Assembly: GCF_003997495.1 (NCBI RefSeq)
Contig: NZ_RZRU01000008.1
Coordinates: forward strand, 171,905 to 235,904
DNA from: Mesorhizobium sp. M7A.F.Ca.US.008.03.1.1
GTDB taxonomy: Bacteria > Pseudomonadota > Alphaproteobacteria > Rhizobiales > Rhizobiaceae
Direction of reading: 5' to 3'
Length of the DNA stretch: 64,000 nt
This document shows, in pieces, positions 35,203 to 43,428 of this stretch. Each line of letters opens with the position of its first letter. The first letter of the stretch is position 1. The notes beneath the pieces were generated by a model, which worked only from the letters and a program-made list of their open reading frames with translations, did no database searches and was not told where the DNA came from. Both the position numbers and the translations under genes were made by a program.

Positions 35203-35957
35203 GCCTTGGCTGCCGCGATCGTTGCCGCCACCAGCGGTGTGTCGGTGAGCGTGTTGCGGTACTCGCGATCGAGATCGGAGCCACCCATGCCGACATGGGG
35301 ATTGCGGTAGTCCATGGCACTCGGCACATCCTTGAGGGCGGCAAAATGCATTTCGGACAGGCCGGTTTTGCTGCGCACTTCGGCGATGTTGTGCAAATCC
35401 AGGCCGCCGCAGCCGAGGATGACGATGCGGTCGCCGGCCTGCCGCACCAGATCCGCCAACAGCGGCAAGCCTTCGATGGCAGTGTCACGCTGGCCGCTGG
35501 TCAGCACGCGGCCGACCTTGCTGCGGATCAGCGATTCGAGCGCCTCGGCCGGGTCGCGCGTCATGTCGAAGGCGCGATGGCAGGTGACATTCAAGGGGCC
35601 AGCCGCCTGCGTCAGTTCGCTCATGCGCGCCTCGTCCATGGTGCCATCGGCGTTCAGGCAGCCAAACACCACGCCGGGCACGCCGAGTTCGCGCAGTGCC
35701 GAGACATCGGCCAGCATCGAGGCGTATTCCGTCTCACTGTAGAGAAAATCGCCGCCGCGCGGCCGCACCATGACGTGAAACGGCACGCTTGCCTGCTCGA
35801 TGGCGGCGCGGACCGTGCCGAGACTCGGCGTGATGCCGCCTTCGATAAGGCTGGCGCATAGTTCGACCCGGTCGGCGCCGGCGGCTTGCGCCGCGAGAAG
35901 GCCGTCAATGCCTTCGACACAGATTTCGATCAGCGGCAGGCGGAGAGCTTTGGTCAA
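35199..35957 (-). CDS. cutC: Copper homeostasis protein CutC
   Basis: A 252-residue TIM-barrel protein of the CutC family. Family motifs are GADRVELCASLIEGGITPSLG (about residues 29-49), FHVMVRPRGGDFLYS and TCHRAFDMTRDP. CutC is linked to copper tolerance, though its chemistry is not settled. Translation appears to begin with TTG at 35957; no in-frame ATG fits the conserved N-terminus. First gene of a two-gene unit with the GNAT protein. Confidence 0.9.
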   Translation of the reverse strand: MTKALRLPLIEICVEGIDGLLAAQAAGADRVELCASLIEGGITPSLGTVRAAIEQASVPFHVMVRPRGGDFLYSETEYASMLADVSALRELGVPGVVFGCLNADGTMDEARMSELTQAAGPLNVTCHRAFDMTRDPAEALESLIRSKVGRVLTSGQRDTAIEGLPLLADLVRQAGDRIVILGCGGLDLHNIAEVRSKTGLSEMHFAALKDVPSAMDYRNPHVGMGGSDLDREYRNTLTDTPLVAATIAAAKA

Positions 35958-36055
35958 GGGGCGATCCAGTCCATGGTTTCTCAGCCAGCCCTACCACCGG
36001 GCCGGTTGCTGCGAAAGCGCGAACAGCCTTCCACCTTCGGGCACAGACTTGGCGG

Positions 36056-36487
36056 TTATTGACGCAATTCCGTATTCTTGGCGCCTTGCTCGACCTGATC
36101 GATCACCAGGAGCTTCACCTCGATATCACCGATATTGGTGGCCTGATGCCACTGGCCGATCATTTCGATGATGAAATCGCCAGCCTTGTAGGTGTTGCTG
36201 TTGCCGGTCTCCACATTGGTGACCTTCAGCGTGCCGGCCTGGACATAGGCATAGCGCGGAAAGGGGTGCCTGTGGACAGGCAAGGTCGCGCCCGGCGCGA
36301 TGTCGTAGGTCGAGACCAGCACCTGCACGTTCTTCTGCGGCAGCGTGATCGGCTGGCCGGACGCGGTCGTCGTGCGCGACGCAAGAGGGGTCACGACGAC
36401 AGGCGTGCCGCTGCTGTCCAGCGCGTGGACCGGGTTCGCGGAAAAGGCCGCCGCCAGCAGCAGTCCGGACGTCAAAATTTTTCGCAT
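36056..36487 (-). CDS. Secreted cupin-domain protein
   Basis: A 143-residue protein with a signal peptide (MRKILTSGLLLAAAFSANPVHA) and a single cupin barrel. Metal-ligand motif 1 is PGATLPVHRHPFPRYAYVQAG (two His plus the following residues, about 68-88) and motif 2 includes GQWHQATN. It is probably periplasmic. Function unknown; related small cupins bind metals or small organics. The ATG at 36487 gives the signal peptide; 31 upstream codons are rejected. It is divergent from hsp20. Confidence 0.82.
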   Translation of the reverse strand: MRKILTSGLLLAAAFSANPVHALDSSGTPVVVTPLASRTTTASGQPITLPQKNVQVLVSTYDIAPGATLPVHRHPFPRYAYVQAGTLKVTNVETGNSNTYKAGDFIIEMIGQWHQATNIGDIEVKLLVIDQVEQGAKNTELRQ

Positions 36488-36638
36488 GATTCGCTCCACC
36501 CCTAGCGTCAACATCGCGCAGTGGCCACCAGCACGCAAGGCAGCGCCTTGGCAAGCTCGCTGGATCTGCCTGCCGGCCAAAAAAATTTAGACGTCCCTCT
36601 TGACGGAAAAAAACACGATTACCAGATCGTTTTCCGTC

Positions 36639-36718
36639 GAGGCTTCGGCTCGACATATTGGCGTCGCGGCGACGCTGCGACGGCCTCGTAACCCATGTTG
36701 CTCACGGAGGATATGGCT
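36639..36718 (+). promoter_or_regulatory. ROSE-type RNA thermometer in the hsp20 leader
   Basis: The leader ends CCCATGTTGCTCACGGAGG followed by ATATGGCT and the ATG. TTGCTC facing GGAGG is the conserved 3' hairpin of rhizobial ROSE elements, in which the UYGCU strand masks the ribosome site at normal temperature and melts on heat. Upstream, GCGTCGC/GCGACGC and GAGGC/GCCTC pairs can form the preceding hairpins. The gene it precedes, hsp20, is the classic ROSE client. Confidence 0.75.
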
Positions 36719-37207
36719 ATGAGAAGCTCTGATTATACCCCTCTTTACCGCACGACGGTCGGCTTCGACCGTCTCTTCGATATGCTCGAAAAAAGCGTGC
36801 GCTCTGACTGGCCTCCCTACAATATCGAGAAGATTGGCGAGAACGACTATCGCATTACGATGGCTATCGCCGGCTTCGCGCTCGATGAGGTCGAACTCAT
36901 GCAGAACGGCCCCGAATTGTCTGTCATCGGCCAAAGGAAACCCGATCAGGAAAATCGGGAGGTCCTTCATCGCGGCTTGGCGACGGGCAACTTCAAGCAG
37001 GTGTTCAAACTTGCCGACCACGTAAAGGTCAAGGTGGCCAACCTCGAGAATGGCTTGCTGTCGGTGGACCTGATCCGCGAAGTGCCCGAGGAACTCAAGC
37101 CTCGGCGCATAGAGATAGGGTCCGAAGCCAAAGCGGTTTCGCTCGAGCAATCCGACAAGAAGCAGTCGGTCGATTGGCATGCGGAGCCTCAACGCGAGGT
37201 CGCCTGA
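36719..37207 (+). CDS. Small heat-shock protein Hsp20 (IbpA-like)
   Basis: An ATP-independent chaperone of 162 residues that holds unfolding proteins for DnaK/ClpB. The alpha-crystallin domain fills about residues 27-125, starting YNIEKIGENDYRITMAIAGF and ending NGLLSVDLIREVPEE (the class A rhizobial type). The ATG at 36719 is eight bases after GGAGG; two earlier ATGs at 36695 and 36713 are too near or upstream of that site. Translation is expected to be heat-induced through the ROSE element. Confidence 0.92.
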   Translation: MRSSDYTPLYRTTVGFDRLFDMLEKSVRSDWPPYNIEKIGENDYRITMAIAGFALDEVELMQNGPELSVIGQRKPDQENREVLHRGLATGNFKQVFKLADHVKVKVANLENGLLSVDLIREVPEELKPRRIEIGSEAKAVSLEQSDKKQSVDWHAEPQREVA

Positions 37208-37270
37208 TTCCCTGAAACCTAAATCTACGGTCCGCCTCCCGGTTCTGCCGGGAGGCACAGATCGCGGAGA

Positions 37271-37732
37271 ATGGAGATGAGAACCGAAGCTCACAGTTTT
37301 CACCAACCCGAACCGAAAAATTCTGCCGCGGAACCCGCTGGGTTGCGGACACCGGATGATGTTCTGAGCGAGGAGACGATGACGGTCGGCGCAAAGCGGG
37401 CTTTGCTCGCTTTCTGGGCTTCCGACATTCATGCGGTTCCTGACAATCCCGCGTTGCGGCAATTGGACAACGGCGCGATCGTGGAAGTCAGCGAGATACT
37501 TCGCGCCCTCCGCTTCCTGGACGAATCCGGGCGGGAATCGCGTATTTCAAAGGTGCCGGGCACCGTCAGCCTGTCTTTCGACCGGCGCCGCAGGAAGAGC
37601 CGCCTCGGTTGGATGCGGCACCCCTGGCGAGATGACGACGATGATCCGCCGCCAATCCCGGCCTTTGCAACGGTGCCGCCCGGGCGTGGAGGTGGCGGCA
37701 TATTGGCCGAACCGGAGCATGCAATCGCATGA
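37271..37732 (+). CDS. Hypothetical protein downstream of hsp20
   Basis: A 153-residue soluble protein without a domain I can name. A conserved-looking core (VGAKRALLAFWASDIHAVPDNPALRQL followed by a helix with EILRALRFLDE; about residues 39-85) is followed by an Arg-rich segment and a Pro/Gly-rich acidic tail. GAGAATGGAGATG at the start leaves two candidate ATGs, 37271 and 37277. It lies 63 bp after hsp20 on the same strand, so it may share heat control. Confidence 0.65.
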   Translation: MEMRTEAHSFHQPEPKNSAAEPAGLRTPDDVLSEETMTVGAKRALLAFWASDIHAVPDNPALRQLDNGAIVEVSEILRALRFLDESGRESRISKVPGTVSLSFDRRRRKSRLGWMRHPWRDDDDDPPPIPAFATVPPGRGGGGILAEPEHAIA

Positions 37733-37775
37733 TGACCGAACCAGCAACAACCCACCGTGCAGAATGGAGGATTAC

Positions 37776-38075
37776 ATGAGCGACAGGACGTTCGACCGAC
37801 CGGTCCTGGTTAAGAATGGCGAGTTCATTCAAGAAATAGGGTGCCTCGACGACGCCTTCGACTTCTTCGACGAGTGGCCAAGGGAAAGGCGGGGTCCGAT
37901 TTTCGAAACGGCCTTTCGAGCCTGCCAGCGTGCTTACAACGGCCAGGTTCCGATGACGGTGGCGCGCGATGCGGTGGCCGGCTTCGCAAGATCCGTCAGA
38001 ATCTTGCAGGACCCGCTTGCTCAATTCCCTTGGATGGACGGCACAAAGTCAGGTCACGGTGGGGTAACCGCTTAG
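37776..38075 (+). CDS. DUF982 domain protein
   Basis: A 99-residue protein of the rhizobial DUF982 family, function unknown. Recognisable elements are RPVLVKNGEFIQEIGCLDDAFDFFDEWP and RGPIFETAFRACQRAYNGQVP, then the short C-terminal helix (ARDAVAGFARSV). GGAGG lies seven bases before the ATG. Such genes are numerous in rhizobia and are often scattered near stress or plasmid genes. Probably co-transcribed with the preceding hypothetical gene. Confidence 0.8.
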   Translation: MSDRTFDRPVLVKNGEFIQEIGCLDDAFDFFDEWPRERRGPIFETAFRACQRAYNGQVPMTVARDAVAGFARSVRILQDPLAQFPWMDGTKSGHGGVTA

Positions 38076-38139
38076 CCTTGATGAGGGGCGGCGCTATCGG
38101 AGTGGCCCGGCTGCATGGCTGCCGTTTTCGCATCGCTAC

Positions 38140-38167
38140 AAGGTGAGCTGCCCTACCAGCTCACCTT
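38140..38167 (+). terminator. Hairpin after the hsp20 gene group
   Basis: Perfect 11-bp arms AAGGTGAGCTG (38140-38150) and CAGCTCACCTT (38157-38167) with a six-base loop; only a short T-run. Confidence 0.6.
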
Positions 38168-38282
38168 TGGCGGGGCTCGGTCGTTTGTTCGAGCCCTCCG
38201 AGTGTGGGTTTTGGGCTGGCAAGGTCAGCCTCGCAACAGTCAACGCTAATATAATGTTCGAAGCGTCACCATAGGAGGTTCA

Positions 38283-38528
38283 ATGGTTTTTGTGATTGTA
38301 AGTCAACACGCGCATGTGCCGGAAAAACAAACGGCAGTGGGGAAGCCGCAAACCGGCGAAGGATTTTCGCCGGGCCGCAGCGCGGACGCCGTGGGACATC
38401 TGGCCAAAATCATGGTTGCCGCAGGCGGCGATATGGACGCCGGTGCGCAAGGCCGCGCGGCATCCAAGATCGCCAGGATGGACATCACGGTTTTGACCCC
38501 GCCACCCGCAGAAACACCAACTGAGTAA
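38283..38528 (+). CDS. Small hypothetical protein
   Basis: An 81-residue frame beginning MVFVIVSQHAHVPEKQ with no known domain. Its support is in the signals: AGGAGG at 38273-38278, correctly spaced before the ATG, and a TATAAT (38250-38255) that could be a -10 element. The sequence is Ala/Gly/Pro-rich at its C-terminus. Function unknown. Confidence 0.5.
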   Translation: MVFVIVSQHAHVPEKQTAVGKPQTGEGFSPGRSADAVGHLAKIMVAAGGDMDAGAQGRAASKIARMDITVLTPPPAETPTE

Positions 38529-38586
38529 GATATTCTCGTTCGGGCGCGTCCGCGCCGCCATCGGCGGCATGTGCCGCTCTCGTAGA

Positions 38587-38790
38587 TTACGCCACGGCTC
38601 TAAGCGGAGGCTCCGCCATCGTCCCCAAGCCGTCGCATTCCGTGCAGGCGCTCGTCTTTCCGGGGCAGCCACCGCGATGGGTTCCCTGCGGGCAGCAGTG
38701 CCCGTTTGAGGCATGCCATTTGGAGCAGTCGAAAACCCTGCCGCTGCCGTGACAGCGCAGGCATTCTATATTCGATGAGATTATTACCAA
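38587..38790 (-). CDS. Small DnaJ-type zinc-finger protein
   Basis: A 67-residue protein with two CxxCxGxG motifs, CLRCHGSGR (about residues 10-18) and CTECDGLGT (about 49-57), and three more cysteines between them (Cys-22, -32, -33). Two such repeats make one zinc centre of the DnaJ central domain, without J-domain or C-terminal part. The only available start is TTG at 38790, so the 5' end is uncertain. It converges with the preceding small gene. It could be a stand-alone zinc ribbon or a remnant. Confidence 0.5.
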   Translation of the reverse strand: MVIISSNIECLRCHGSGRVFDCSKWHASNGHCCPQGTHRGGCPGKTSACTECDGLGTMAEPPLRAVA

Positions 38791-38910
38791 TTCTTGCCCA
38801 ACCCAAACGCACTCGCCCGACGCCGCAAGTAGCAGGAATCATTGCGCTTTCAAGCACATTGCCCTGACTTAAATTGGGGAGATCGACGGATAGGCGGCAT
38901 CGACGGCGAA

Positions 38911-39156
38911 CTATCGTTGCGCCGTAATTACGTTCCTCGTGAAAACCTTGCTCGCCACAACCCGCGTTGGGCATTGGTCGGCACCAGGCTGCGCCGGCTT
39001 GTCCCGTTCCTTCTCGGCGGTGACAGCGACTGCGTCATCGGGCTGCGCGTTGGCGGCCTGTGTGGCCGTGGACGCGAAGAGCACCGTCTGAGTGATGAGA
39101 GCCGAAAACGCGGCAACCTGAACCAGCACGGCGGCGAGGGCGATCTTCTTGAGCAT
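38911..39156 (-). CDS. Small secreted hypothetical protein
   Basis: An 81-residue product with a convincing signal sequence (MLKKIALAAVLVQVAAFSA, cleavage near AANA at about residue 36). The short polar mature part has one cysteine. I know no family. No strong ribosome site is visible at the ATG at 39156; a longer form from 39216 is possible but would bury the signal. Confidence 0.45.
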   Translation of the reverse strand: MLKKIALAAVLVQVAAFSALITQTVLFASTATQAANAQPDDAVAVTAEKERDKPAQPGADQCPTRVVASKVFTRNVITAQR

Positions 39157-39251
39157 GCGATAAAACGCTCTTCGATGTTCCCGGTTCCCCACGCATTCAG
39201 GTTTTCGGCTTGCCACGGGAACAAGGGACCAGCAGTGCGGTTAACTCGATT

Positions 39252-39443
39252 ATGCCGAGCAAGATCAAAGAACCGCCATCGAAGCCCGAACCGGAGAAGG
39301 TACCTATCCGACGTCGGGACAAGGAAGCCCCGCCAGAGCTTGAACATGTCGACCCGCCGCCGCGAGACGTGCGAGAGGCACCGGCACCCAATCCGAACGG
39401 CGACAAGAAGGGGGCGCCCTTGGACGTTAATGCATGCCCATAA
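39252..39443 (+). CDS. Small Pro/Glu/Lys-rich hypothetical protein
   Basis: A 63-residue frame (MPSKIKEPPSKPEPEKV...), very hydrophilic and likely disordered. Composition and codon pattern look coding, but there is no clear ribosome site and no domain. An in-frame ATG at 39210 is an alternative start. Confidence 0.35.
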   Translation: MPSKIKEPPSKPEPEKVPIRRRDKEAPPELEHVDPPPRDVREAPAPNPNGDKKGAPLDVNACP

Positions 39444-39534
39444 TGCGGGGCAGGTGGCACGCATCCGATGCGGCCATTGCAACATCAAACGCTTCTACAA
39501 GCCCTTGGAACTGAGAGACATCCGCGAAAAGTAA
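39430..39534 (+). CDS. Possible zinc-ribbon mini-protein or fragment
   Basis: A 34-residue frame, MHAHNAGQVARIRCGHCNIKR and then FYKPLELRDIREK. CxxC followed by a KRxYKP pattern is seen in short rhizobial proteins with a one-knuckle metal site. It may be complete or the tail of a broken gene. Confidence 0.3.
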   Translation: MHAHNAGQVARIRCGHCNIKRFYKPLELRDIREK

Positions 39535-39805
39535 TCGAGTGCGCGAGTGCCTTCGGCCGTTTCATGCAGGCCGCACTGCCGAAGCAAGGCGCCAATCACC
39601 TGGTATGGCTGGCCGGACTTAATTCCAGATCCTCGATTCGCTGGAGCAGCGCGGCTACTGCGATAGTGGCTGCGAGCTAATTTCAATGAATGCCGATAAA
39701 GACGGCAAGGCCCACGTTGCGCGGCGCCAGAATGGGAAAATGGTTAGGAAAGCCCGCAAGTCGTGTGGCGATTCCTGGCAATTTCAATTGGTTATGAGCA
39801 GAAAT

Positions 39806-39880
39806 TGGCTCCCCGGGCCGGATTCGAACCAGCGACCAACCGGTTAACAGCCGGTTGCTCTACCACTGAGCTACCGGGGA
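39806..39880 (-). tRNA. tRNA-Asn (GTT)
   Basis: 75 nt including an encoded CCA. The acceptor arm is TCCCCGG paired with CCGGGGA, the D-arm contains AGCTCAGTGGTAGAGC, the anticodon loop is CTGTTAA (anticodon GTT), and the T-arm has GGTTCGAATCC. Transcribed leftward; its 3' end borders the run of small orphan genes. Confidence 0.95.
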
Positions 39881-40103
39881 ACGGGGGCTCTTATGTGAGT
39901 GGCGCAGCCTATAGCTGCCCTTTTCGGCTTTGCAAAGGAGCTTTTCACATTTTTCCGAGGCTTTTTCGCGCAGGCGTTTCTCGCAATCGCTGACGGATGC
40001 CCTCATATTAGCCGTCTTGGCAGGCGTATGGAACCGAAAGCGCGGCGGCGGCTTTGGTTCCAGTATGCTTGCGAACAATCAAACGGGTCAGTTTTTCGAG
40101 ACG

Positions 40104-40361
40104 ATGACAGCACAAGACAACCAGATGCCGGCGCGGAAAATCTCGGTTTTCGGGCGTGAGTTCAAGATGCCGCGCTCGCGCTGGCTCAGAATCACCATCG
40201 GTGTCCTGCTGACAATCGGCGGCATCCTCGGTTTCCTGCCGATCCTCGGCTTCTGGATGGTTCCGCTCGGATTGCTGGTGCTGTCCTATGAGTTCGCCAT
40301 GGTTCGCCGTCACCGGCGCCGCTTTGTCGTCTGGTGGGAACGGCGTCGCCGGCCCGATTGA
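40104..40361 (+). CDS. Small membrane protein (PGPGW-like), unknown function
   Basis: An 85-residue protein with two closely spaced hydrophobic segments (about residues 28-64: WLRITIGVLLTIGGILGFLPILG followed by MVPLGLLVLSYEF). The tail RRHRRRFVVWWERRRRPD is strongly basic. This resembles short two-helix 'PGPGW' membrane proteins. The start could be 40104 or the in-frame ATG at 40065. Function unknown. Confidence 0.65.
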   Translation: MTAQDNQMPARKISVFGREFKMPRSRWLRITIGVLLTIGGILGFLPILGFWMVPLGLLVLSYEFAMVRRHRRRFVVWWERRRRPD

Positions 40362-40807
40362 CCACCGAGAGCGCAAGGTGGCGTTTCGGCGGGCGGCGTG
40401 CTCTTCCAGAGCCTCACGGGCCTGCTTGAGAATCGCTGCGGCTGAGGCAAGCCTTGCCCTGTCGTGCGGCGACAGGCTGCCCGCGCCTTCGATCGACAGG
40501 CGTCGATGGCGGAGTGCAGAAGCTCTCCGCATTGTGGCAGGGACAGGCGGACGAGGCACTCGTGTTTGCTGCCATTGTCCGGCGCATGGGTCTTCCTCCT
40601 GCCATGTCCAACGCAGGGGCCGCCGATGAGTTTCTTCTCCCGGCGGGCTACCTTTGATTGTCCGCTAATGGAGCGGTCAGGCCGGTCCGCTGATTCGCCG
40701 GATGCCGTCCGGACTGACGCGAGGAAACCGTTCGGAATGCACGGTGGCCGCTTGACGGCATTTTCGCCGCAACCTATTGGAACCGGGTGGAACGCCGGGA
40801 GCAATGA
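40362..40807. other. Gene-poor stretch before tRNA-Cys
   Basis: About 445 bp. A leftward frame ending inside the membrane-protein gene begins with a plausible helical stretch (SLSPHDRARLASAAAILKQ near 40480-40420) but has no supported start and runs into an opposing real gene. I see nothing else. Confidence 0.35.
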
Positions 40808-40881
40808 GGCCTCGTGGCGGAGTGGTTACGCAGAGGACTGCAAATCCTTGCACCCCGGTTCGATTCCGGGCGAGGCCTCCA
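40808..40881 (+). tRNA. tRNA-Cys (GCA)
   Basis: 74 nt with encoded CCA. GGCCTCG pairs with CGAGGCC in the acceptor arm, the anticodon loop is CTGCAAA (anticodon GCA), and the T-loop GTTCGATTCC is standard. Confidence 0.95.
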
Positions 40882-40971
40882 ATGCCCGGGCCCCCGCGCG
40901 GCAGCGCAGGGGCCTGAAGTTCCTGACACAATGGACCGCGGTTCTGGCGCGGCAAGCGGACTGGTTGGGAC

Positions 40972-41640
40972 ATGAGCGCTGATTTCTCCGAACTACGCGT
41001 CAAGATGGTCGACGGCCAGGTCCGCACCACCGATGTGACCAGCGCCCCGCTGCTCGATGCAATGCTTGTCGTCCCAAGAGAGATGTTTGTCGGCGCCGCC
41101 CAGCGCGATCTCGCCTATATCGACGAGGACATTCGCATTGCCGCCGGCGCGGACGGCGCGCGCTACCTGATGGAAGCGTCGCCGTTGGCCAAGCTTATCC
41201 AACTGGCCGAGATCAACCCGACCGATTCGGCGCTGGATGTCGGCTGCGGAACGGGCTACGCCTCGGCCATCCTGTCGCGGCTCGCCGGGTCCGTGGTGGC
41301 GCTTGAAAGTGATTCGGCGCTGGCGGAAACCGCCAGGTCGACGCTTTCGTCGCTGGGCTGCGGCAATGTGACCGTCGTTCAGGGCGCATTGCCGCAGGGG
41401 CATGCCGCCCAGGCGCCTTATGATGTCATCTTTGTCGGCGGCAGCGTCGCGGAAGTGCCGGTGACGCTGCTGGACCAGCTCGCCGAAGGCGGCCGCCTTG
41501 TCGCCGTCGAAGGGCAGGGCAATTCCGGCGTGGCTCGTCTCTTTTTCAAGGCCGGGGGGGTTGTAACCGGAAGACGTGCATTTAATGCGGCAATTAAGCC
41601 ACTACCGGGGTTTGAACGCATTCGTGCATTCGAATTCTGA
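40972..41640 (+). CDS. Protein-L-isoaspartate O-methyltransferase-like protein
   Basis: A 222-residue SAM-dependent methyltransferase of the PCMT family. Motif I is LDVGCGTGYASAILSRLAG (about residues 88-106), and the family entry VPREMFVG is at about 35-42. PCMT repairs isoaspartate in damaged proteins; members next to tolC in rhizobia are usually annotated only by family, so the repair activity is not certain. It precedes tolC on the same strand. Confidence 0.87.
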   Translation: MSADFSELRVKMVDGQVRTTDVTSAPLLDAMLVVPREMFVGAAQRDLAYIDEDIRIAAGADGARYLMEASPLAKLIQLAEINPTDSALDVGCGTGYASAILSRLAGSVVALESDSALAETARSTLSSLGCGNVTVVQGALPQGHAAQAPYDVIFVGGSVAEVPVTLLDQLAEGGRLVAVEGQGNSGVARLFFKAGGVVTGRRAFNAAIKPLPGFERIRAFEF

Positions 41641-41822
41641 ATGATTTGGCCTTGCAGGAGAGGCTTTGTCATGGTCGCTTGCATTTGAACGATCGCTGCT
41701 GATGCCAAACTGGGGGCACTTTGGGGGTGAGCAGCAGGGAACATCGAACACGCGGCGCCGGCTGATCAATGAGAGAAGCAGGCGCGGCGCGGTTCCCATG
41801 GAAAACGAATGAGGGTTTAACC

Positions 41823-43214
41823 GTGCCGTCTTTACGCAAGTCACTTTTCACCGCCGTCCTCGTTTCGGCGACCATGCTGTCCCCATTGGCCGCTTCGGCC
41901 GAAAGCATCTCCGGCGCGCTCGCAAAGGCCTATCAGTACAATTCTTCGCTGAATGCATCCCGCGCGGGCGTTCGCGTCACCGACGAGGGTGTCGCCATCG
42001 CCAAGTCGGGCTACCGCCCGATTGTCACCGGCTCGGCGGATATTGATTATTCGAGCAGCCATCTCAACGGCACCAACTCAAGCGTGCGGCTGACCACCGG
42101 TAATTTTGGTGTCCAGATAAACCAGATGCTGTTCGATGGCTTTCAGACCAGGAACAACGTTGCTGCCGCCGAAGCGCAGGTCCGCGCTTCCGTCGAAAGC
42201 CTGCGCAACACCGAAGAGGGCATCCTGTTCAGTGCGGCCCAAGCCTACATGAACGTGATTCGCGACCGCCAGGTCGCTGTGCTGACCGAGCAGAACCTGC
42301 AGTTCCTGACCGAAACGGCGCGCGCGGCGCGTTCGCGTTTCGAAGTTGGCGAAGGCACGCGCACTGATGTCGCCCAGGCCGACGCTTCACGCGCCGCCGC
42401 CGTGGCGTCGCTGAGTGCTGCCCGGGCGCAGGCGCTGGCAAGTGCGGCGCTATATCGCCAGATCGTTGGTGACGAGCCGGGCAAGCTCAAAGGCGCTTCG
42501 CCGGTGGCAAAGCTGTTGCCGTCGAGCCTCGCCGCCGCTGTCGGGGTGGCCTCGAACGAGCATCCGGCCATCCTTGCCACGCAGCATCTGGTCGACGCCG
42601 CGGCGTTTTCGGTGAAGTCGGCCGAAGGCGCGCTGCTGCCGCAGCTGTCGGCTTCCGCCGGCGTTTCGAGCGCCTATCGCAATACCTCGCCTTTGCCGGG
42701 CGTCGGTTCGCAGGATGGCACGACCAATTCGGCCAGTGTCGGGGCAACGCTGACCATCCCGATCTATTCGGGTGGCCGCACCTCGGCGATCGTGCGCCAG
42801 GACAAGGAATCGCTCAGCCAGGCCCGCATCCAGGTCGACGTCAGCCGCGACCAGGTGCGCCAGGCCGTCACCGCCGCCTGGACCGAGTATACCGCCGCGC
42901 AGCAGCAGCTGACGGCCAACAGGCAGGTGATCGAGGCCGCGAAGCTGGCACTGAACGGTGTCATCGAAGAGCGCAATGTCGGTCAGCGCACCACGCTCGA
43001 CGTCCTCAACGCGCAGGCGACGGTCATCACCGCCCAGATCAACCAGGCCGGTTACGAACATGATGTGGTGGTGGCGAGCTACGCCATCCTGCAGGCGACC
43101 GGCCGTCTGTCCGTCGACCGCCTTGGCTTGCAGGTAGCGAAATACAAGCCCGAAGAGCACTACAACGCGGTCAAGGACAAGTGGTACGGCCTGCGCACGC
43201 CGGACGGCCGCTGA
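41823..43214 (+). CDS. tolC: TolC family outer-membrane channel
   Basis: A 463-residue outer-membrane efflux protein that connects type I secretion systems and RND pumps to the outside. A signal peptide (SLFTAVLVSATMLSPLAASAES) precedes two repeated OEP domains; the tell-tale NVGQRTTLDVLNAQ is at about residues 391-404. The start is taken as GTG at 41823, where the signal peptide begins; an ATG at 41769 would add 18 residues ahead of it. In rhizobia TolC exports proteins, supports symbiosis and resists plant antimicrobials. Confidence 0.92.
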   Translation: MPSLRKSLFTAVLVSATMLSPLAASAESISGALAKAYQYNSSLNASRAGVRVTDEGVAIAKSGYRPIVTGSADIDYSSSHLNGTNSSVRLTTGNFGVQINQMLFDGFQTRNNVAAAEAQVRASVESLRNTEEGILFSAAQAYMNVIRDRQVAVLTEQNLQFLTETARAARSRFEVGEGTRTDVAQADASRAAAVASLSAARAQALASAALYRQIVGDEPGKLKGASPVAKLLPSSLAAAVGVASNEHPAILATQHLVDAAAFSVKSAEGALLPQLSASAGVSSAYRNTSPLPGVGSQDGTTNSASVGATLTIPIYSGGRTSAIVRQDKESLSQARIQVDVSRDQVRQAVTAAWTEYTAAQQQLTANRQVIEAAKLALNGVIEERNVGQRTTLDVLNAQATVITAQINQAGYEHDVVVASYAILQATGRLSVDRLGLQVAKYKPEEHYNAVKDKWYGLRTPDGR

Positions 43215-43428
43215 GGCGTCGGCCAGGACTGGCCGTGTTGCTCGTTTGAGCAGGATCTTTCGCACTGCGGCTCTCGAGTTCAGATCGCGCTAATCTGTTG
43301 AAATCCCACAAGTCCCCAGATTGGGGATTCTCGTGCGGCGATCCGTCGGTTACGCTGTCGCCATGATTCGATCCGGCTCTGCCGGAGCGGAAAACCCAAC
43401 AGGGGTCACAAGGGCGGCGGATGTGACG

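Noticed and set aside
39806..39880. tRNA-Asn as an active island attachment site
   Set aside because: I saw no integrase gene and no duplicated tRNA 3' end in the window; kept only as a weak idea.
40008..40559. Leftward frame with a helical N-terminus (SLSPHDRARLASAAAILKQ)
   Set aside because: The start of the frame looks coding, but it runs antisense through a well-supported membrane-protein gene and has no ribosome site; perhaps a fragment.
40464..40982. 172-codon rightward frame crossing tRNA-Cys
   Set aside because: It reads through a tRNA gene and into the methyltransferase start, so it cannot be a real gene as drawn.
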